Shown in pieces: positions 59,561-64,000 of a DNA stretch of 64,000 nt (positions within the stretch are counted from its first letter, which is position 1; the number at the start of each line of letters is the position of its first letter). Made by a program: the position numbers and the translations under genes. The notes beneath the pieces were generated by a model. It made no database searches and was not told the origin of the DNA. It saw only the letters and a list, made by a program, of their open reading frames with translations. The DNA comes from Hemicentrotus pulcherrimus (lineage: Eukaryota; Echinodermata; Echinoidea; Camarodonta; Strongylocentrotidae), in assembly GCA_003118195.1 (NCBI GenBank), contig BEXV01000939.1, forward strand, positions 63,413-127,412. The letters are read 5' to 3'.

Positions 59561-60060
59561 GTAATGTCTTCTGTCCTTGGCAGAGACACTCTTGTCTGCA
59601 TTGTCGCCAGGGATGTAGAGATGTAACATTAGGGGCATAGGCGAATGAGAATAAATACATGCCCTATTTTGCTAAAAGGGGGATTTGGGGGATGCACTGG
59701 CAGCTCTTTTTCAGTGGGTTTTAGAAGGGCTTTTGCCTTTTGGAAAAGAAAGCCCACATTTGATTGTGGTAGTAATGTCTTCTGTCCTTGCCAAAGACAT
59801 TGTGTCTGTATTGTCGCCAGGGATGTGGAGATGTGGTATAAGGGGCATAGGTGGATGAGAAAGTAGACATGCCCTCTCAATATGTGACAGCTCTTTCTGT
59901 AACAGTGGATTTCAGAAGAGCTTTGGCTTTTGCCTTTTGGAAAAGAGAGCCCATGTTTAATTGTTGGTGGTAATGTCTTCTGTCCTTGGCAGAGACACTG
60001 TGTCTGCATTGTCGCCAGAGATGTGGAGATGTAATTAGGGGCATAGGAGGATGAGAATGT
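59561..60060. repeat. Tandem repeat, about 200-bp unit
   Basis: The unit begins gtaatgtcttctgtccttgg and runs through attgtcgccagggatgtgga, aggggcataggtggatgaga and cttttgccttttggaaaaga. Copies start at 59561, 59772 and 59970 (211 and 198 apart); the third is partial. A much diverged relative lies at 59130-59310. Confidence 0.92.
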
Positions 60061-60143
60061 ATCTATGGCTGTGGTACCCTCACGACTCGTTTACAGCTGC
60101 TCTACAAGGAATTCATCATGTGGAGTCAGCTACGGAGCTAAGG

Positions 60144-60535
60144 GGTCAAGCGGGATTGTCTTAAAGGGATGATACACCCCAATCCAAGAGACGGTCAGTT
60201 GGGAAGGAATGGTCAAGTGGGATTGTCTTCAAGTTCAAAAGGATGATACAATGCCAGCACAGAGCCGGTCAGTTGGGAAGGAAGGGTTAAGCGGGAATGT
60301 CTTAAAGGGATAATACACCCATCGTAAAGACGGGTCAGTTGAGGATTAAAGGTCAAGCCAGATTGTCGTAAAGGGATGATACAATGCCAGCAAAGAGCCG
60401 TCAGTTTGGAAAGAAGGGTTAAGCGGGATTGTATCAAAGGGATAATACACCCATCGTAGAGCAGTCAGTTGAGGAGCAAAGGACAAGTGAGATTGTCTTA
60501 AAGGGATGATACAACCCCAGCGAAGAGATGGTTAA
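60144..60535. repeat. Tandem repeat, about 66-bp unit, six copies
   Basis: The unit ggtcaagcgggattgtctta aagggatgatacaccc... ends in a ggtcagttgggaaggaa word. Copies start at 60144, 60211, 60285, 60351, 60417 and 60481. Alternate copies share atgatacaatgccagc or ataatacacccatcg, so the array has expanded as dimers of about 132 bases. Confidence 0.93.
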
Positions 60536-60892
60536 TTGTTGACGATGATGATGAATTGAAAGTAACCGCTATGGGTCAAATTCCTATTGCTATGGAGTTA
60601 ATTTCCCATAAACATTGTACAAGTGTGGTGGAGTATATATTACGTACATGTACACATGGAGTGTGTGACAAAAATCAATTGTGGCAGCCCACTGTGTGTT
60701 ATATTCTAGACAAAAACAGAACCTGGTACAGAGTTAAAGACACCACAATCGACAGTGTTTTTTTATAGTTCTGTCAAACTTGATTAATACATTTTGTGAG
60801 TTTGGACTGAATTAAACCTATTTTGTCATTTGATGGTACATTTAAATGATCTACAACACATAACTAAAGATGCCAAGGTCATAGGTCCAAGC

Positions 60893-61026
60893 CTTTGAAA
60901 GAGCTGTGATTGATCCAAATCAATCGTAAGTCCTCATATCAATCTCAAGTCCTCCTATCAATCGCAAGTTTGCAGTAAATGTAAAAAGTTGCGATCGATA
61001 TCAACTCTTTGTAAGACTGGGCCCTG
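60893..61026. mobile_element. MITE family 1, copy 3
   Basis: It contains gattgatccaaatcaatcgt and tcaactctttgtaagactgg then gccctgg, matching copies at 6161 and 48524. The left end is truncated or diverged (ggtccaagcctttgaaagag). Confidence 0.75.
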
Positions 61027-62020
61027 GCATGACAGTATCATGTCTCAAGGCATCAATAGACTTTTGCCACTCTTGACCTGGGAGTAGAAAAGGGTTGGGT
61101 TGCTAGATTTATTACTTGAAATGCACTGTGTGCAGAAACCAGCTGCAATCAATGCACTCTTACTCATGTCTATGTCATAGTCATACTTTGGAAATTTGAT
61201 GTACACTATACAAAACTAAATACATAAATGTCCTGCTGGCTTGATTCAACAGCAAGATTGTTTGCAACAACTGCCAAACTGACCAATTATCTTGTTTTGT
61301 GTATGCCAACACTAAAATGCTTATAACTTACATGAATACCATATCATACAGGAATATTGGCCAAAATTTATAAAAGTTAATGAAGTGACTAAATAAGTTA
61401 AAACCTGGCTTAACTTGGCCCAATGATTTACAGCGTGCCAAATGTCAACTTTCATTATAAGAGAGAATTAACTTAATCCTTTAACAAAACAAAAATACAA
61501 TGACTAAAGTCACGAAATGGAAATGAGAATTTAAGTCTCATTAAATGTTTCTTGATATGATTCAGTTACAGAAATAATAAAATTGTTACAAAATTGAACT
61601 TTTCGTGCCATGAATCAGAAAATTTAGTCTGCTCATTTTTACTTTAAAATTCAAATGCACTTGGTATTATCTTATAAATAACAATCAATGATGCCAAACT
61701 ATGATAAACATAACAAAATCCAAATAACTATGTTGTCAAATGCAAAGATTAACAAGATAAAATTGCATTCCTATTCCATTTTAGATTTACACCTTTGCAA
61801 AGTCATTTCTTTGATCTGACATTTTGGTTTTTTGGGTACAGGTATCTTATGATAATAATATGTTACATTTATATAGCACATGCTGTGAAAATTTCAATGT
61901 GCTTTTAATGTTATCATCAATATCATCAATACCCCGAGCCACAAGATTTTTGATGTGCACTGTTCATAAGCATATGGAGGTTCAATATCAAGTGAACTCA
62001 AACAACATAATGACAGTTAG

Positions 62021-62155
62021 TAGAAAAAGGGTGTCAAAAGGCCAGTCATCATCAGCTCAAGTTTGCCAAATGGGTTATTTTGCAAACTATCGCTGAGGAC
62101 GACAGGCCTTTTGACACCCTTTTGACACCCTTTTGTGCTTTGATACTGTCATTAA
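62021..62155. mobile_element. Foldback hairpin with about 50-bp arms
   Basis: The left arm agaaaaagggtgtcaaaagg then ccagtcatcatcagc pairs with the right arm gctgaggacgacaggccttt then tgacaccctttt. The outer words tgacagttagt/actgtcattaact extend the stem, and ttttgacaccc is duplicated in the right arm. Confidence 0.8.
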
Positions 62156-62527
62156 CTATCCCGATCGCAAATTAGCCAGTATATTAGCGTCTTCATCAGC
62201 CCGCAGTTGCAATTAGCGGGATATAAATTTGGTCTAGAAAATATCCCGGAAAATCCATATCCCAGGCGAATTTGCGCCTGTCCGAGCTAGTTTGTGTTGA
62301 GCATATCTACGGTCTGGCGAAGACGCAATTTCAAGCTTCGGGATAATATCCTGAGTCTAAAAATAGCGGGTTATTTGGCATACTCGATCTGATGTAAACA
62401 GGCCTACTGGAAAAATTGTCGTAGTATCAACAAACAATTGGAGTGTGGCATGAATGTTTGTGCATTACTTATCAGCTATAAATGGGACTGAACAAAGTAA
62501 AAGCAATTTAAATTCAAGTGATCTTAC

Positions 62528-62646
62528 CTTGTTTATCCATTTCATCTTGTAAAAATTCCTCCATGTCCTCCTCCTCTGCCAAATCCATCGGTAATTCCCC
62601 CTCATTATTGCATGCTACTAAGTCGGCCCCGTTTTCTATTAAATAC
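62528..62646 (-). CDS. PPP1R12A: MYPT1 exon: ankyrin repeats, first visible exon
   Basis: The 119-nt exon reads YLIENGADLVACNNEGELP then MDLAEEEDMEEFLQDEMDKQ, which aligns with the vertebrate MYPT1 segment carrying GADI..NNEGDTPLDIAEEE, about residues 130-170. NNEGELPMDLA is an ankyrin-repeat helix-turn-helix core; the acidic AEEEDMEEFLQDE helix is the family's signature insert between the third and fourth repeats. The acceptor is a tgtgcag ending at 62647 and the donor is gtaagat from 62527. The exon takes one base from the previous codon and leaves one base (G) for the next exon. These repeats form the concave face that contacts PP1c and substrates. The upstream exon is not visible before the gap at 63451. 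Confidence 0.93.
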
Positions 62647-62737
62647 CTGCACAGAAAAGGTAAAGGAAAAATAAGAAGTTGGTTTGATTACAATGAACTG
62701 AGTTTTGAATGAAATGAACATCAATAATAATGATTAT

Positions 62738-62870
62738 AATCTGGATTTATATAGCGCTTAATACGGAGTACCGTCTCTAAGCGCTTTACAGATGTTATTA
62801 CCCCGGTCATCAGATTCATTCACGCATAATGTGCACCATCTTCACTCGCTCTCCTCACATCAACCCCTCT
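62738..62870. mobile_element. Dispersed element fragment (AGCGCTT ... AAGCGCTTTAC)
   Basis: The sequence tggatttatatagcgcttaa then tacggagtaccgtctctaag and cgctttacag is a head shared by many small dispersed repeats in marine animals (general knowledge, not searched). It is followed by ttattaccccggtcat and a C-rich tail. It lies next to the acceptor side of the exon at 62646. Confidence 0.65.
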
Positions 62871-63060
62871 ACAAACAAGTTGTAGTACACTGTATACATG
62901 ACATTGTACATGCAGGTGAATGGTGAGCACAACATTTCCTAATAACAATGATTAAACAGTTATTGTTCACTTTATAAAATGAAATTGAATTTGATTGAAC
63001 ACTTCCAAGAGAATCACATACACTTGTAAGAACATGTGCATTTTCGCCTACAATACACAC

Positions 63061-63210
63061 CAGGGACCTGTTTCAAAAAGCCTTTTTCTCAATGACAAAT
63101 GAAAATCAGTGACAAAATCTGCTGATAAACAATCAGAAGCAAAGATTTAATCAACTTATAAAAGAAACTTTTATTTGTTTTTGATGACAAGTTCTGTGAA
63201 ACACTCCCCA
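63061..63210. repeat. Dispersed repeat related to 10855-11020
   Basis: It starts cagggacctgtttcaaaaag and ends acaagttctgtgaaacactc. The ends are partly inverted and match, in reverse, the element at 10855-11020. Confidence 0.55.
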
Positions 63211-63231
63211 GGACTCACATTATTTGTGTAA

Positions 63232-63342
63232 GGCATTCAAACATTAATCTACATTCGCCACACTCAACCCAGGTGAGGTAAACGGTTACCTGGTAGGAAT
63301 CGATTCCTTGGACTACTTGAGTGCACAATGGCAGCCTTGCTT
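63232..63342 (+). mobile_element. SINE fragment
   Basis: The stretch ggtgaggtaaacggttacct then ggtaggaatcgattccttgg and actacttgagtgc corresponds to the body of the element at 56345-56645, in the opposite orientation. Confidence 0.6.
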
Positions 63343-63450
63343 AAAGGTATCACAAAGTTTTGGTATGGGGTCATGAATTTGGTTTAAATGAACATATTAG
63401 AAGCATATGCGATCCTACAATATGCAGTGATCGTTGTCGCGGTTGAAATC
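63343..63450. mobile_element. MITE family 2, copy cut by gap
   Basis: It matches the copy at 6680 from its left end (aaaggtatcacaaagttttg) through gaagcatatgcgatcctaca to gttgtcgcggttgaaatc, where the gap begins. Confidence 0.85.
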
Positions 63451-64000
63451 NNNNNNNNNNNNNNNNNNNNNNNNNNNNNNNNNNNNNNNNNNNNNNNNNN
63501 NNNNNNNNNNNNNNNNNNNNNNNNNNNNNNNNNNNNNNNNNNNNNNNNNNNNNNNNNNNNNNNNNNNNNNNNNNNNNNNNNNNNNNNNNNNNNNNNNNNN
63601 NNNNNNNNNNNNNNNNNNNNNNNNNNNNNNNNNNNNNNNNNNNNNNNNNNNNNNNNNNNNNNNNNNNNNNNNNNNNNNNNNNNNNNNNNNNNNNNNNNNN
63701 NNNNNNNNNNNNNNNNNNNNNNNNNNNNNNNNNNNNNNNNNNNNNNNNNNNNNNNNNNNNNNNNNNNNNNNNNNNNNNNNNNNNNNNNNNNNNNNNNNNN
63801 NNNNNNNNNNNNNNNNNNNNNNNNNNNNNNNNNNNNNNNNNNNNNNNNNNNNNNNNNNNNNNNNNNNNNNNNNNNNNNNNNNNNNNNNNNNNNNNNNNNN
63901 NNNNNNNNNNNNNNNNNNNNNNNNNNNNNNNNNNNNNNNNNNNNNNNNNNNNNNNNNNNNNNNNNNNNNNNNNNNNNNNNNNNNNNNNNNNNNNNNNNNN
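63451..64000. other. Assembly gap (N)
   Basis: 550 undetermined bases at the right edge. Upstream MYPT1 exons lie here or beyond. Confidence 0.99.

Larger units (their letters stand above)
58912..62527 (-). other. PPP1R12A: Intron, 3.6 kb, tandem arrays and MITE
   Basis: It carries two different tandem arrays (59561-60060 and 60144-60535), MITE family 1 copy 3 (60893-61026) and a hairpin at 62021-62155. From 61100 to 61980 it is AT-rich with no supported feature; 62160-62400 is a GC-richer patch with short inverted words (tagcgggatataa and similar). Confidence 0.65.
4595..62646 (-). other. PPP1R12A: Gene span: myosin phosphatase targeting subunit (MYPT1-like), partial
   Basis: This is the visible part of a minus-strand gene with sixteen internal exons placed here. 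The protein family targets the PP1 catalytic subunit to myosin and cytoskeletal substrates, and Rho-kinase phosphorylation of two threonines inhibits it. Identification rests on ordered matches: ankyrin exons with GWTPLHAASHWG, then RRSTQGV, then RRPREKRRDTG, in the family's order. All sixteen exons keep phase: 2/2, 1/0, 0/0, 0/2, 1/2, 1/0 and so on. About 620 residues are covered; vertebrate MYPT1 has roughly 1000. The N-terminal PP1-docking exons and the C-terminal coiled-coil exons are outside the window. It could equally be called the single invertebrate orthologue of PPP1R12A/B/C. Confidence 0.95.

Overview
The window looks like a metazoan, intron-rich nuclear locus. It is AT-rich, shows no bacterial gene architecture, and is crowded with small foldback or terminal-inverted-repeat (TIR) elements and tRNA-headed SINEs. 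The repeat style and the divergence of the encoded protein suggest an echinoderm, most likely a sea urchin; this is inference, since no species marker is present. Two runs of N (29245-30050 and 63451-64000) are assembly gaps, and the window opens with a run of G typical of a low-quality contig edge.

One gene accounts for all the coding sequence I can support. It lies on the minus strand and encodes a myosin phosphatase targeting subunit (MYPT1/PPP1R12A family). I placed sixteen internal exons from 62646 down to 4595. All have AG/GT borders and keep reading phase from one exon to the next. In transcript order they encode: the C-terminal part of the ankyrin-repeat domain (four exons, 62646-55003); a basic and acidic linker with a basophilic RRSSVTR site and a Ser/Glu-rich acidic stretch (48302-35275); a Pro/Ser/Thr-rich disordered segment (28645-21338); the first inhibitory Rho-kinase site RRSTQGV, split over two exons (18472-17329); further linker (15128-9573); a charged helix leading to the second inhibitory site PREKRRDTG (9197-9061); and a very acidic 15-codon exon (4639-4595). 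The N-terminal exons (PP1-binding motif, first ankyrin repeats) should lie at or beyond the right gap. The C-terminal coiled coil and leucine zipper should lie left of position 1.

The introns hold the rest of the sequence: tandem arrays at 220-735, 9960-10700, 41760-42290, 51840-52115, 59561-60060 and 60144-60535; long polypurine/polypyrimidine tracts at 4680-5530 and 28655-28980, each immediately upstream (in transcript sense) of a small exon; several MITE-like elements with matching ends; three tRNA-headed SINE-like sequences; and one decayed region (25000-27460) with an unexplained 210-codon open frame. No convincing plus-strand gene, functional tRNA, rRNA or CRISPR array was seen.

The most interesting points are an Asp in place of the Ser next to the second inhibitory Thr, a possible NAGNAG acceptor, two CACTCACC-type arrays that put many 5' splice-site look-alikes into the pre-mRNA, two short exons preceded by extreme polypyrimidine tracts, a nearly perfect 90-bp hairpin, and a possible internal first exon at 3301-3259.
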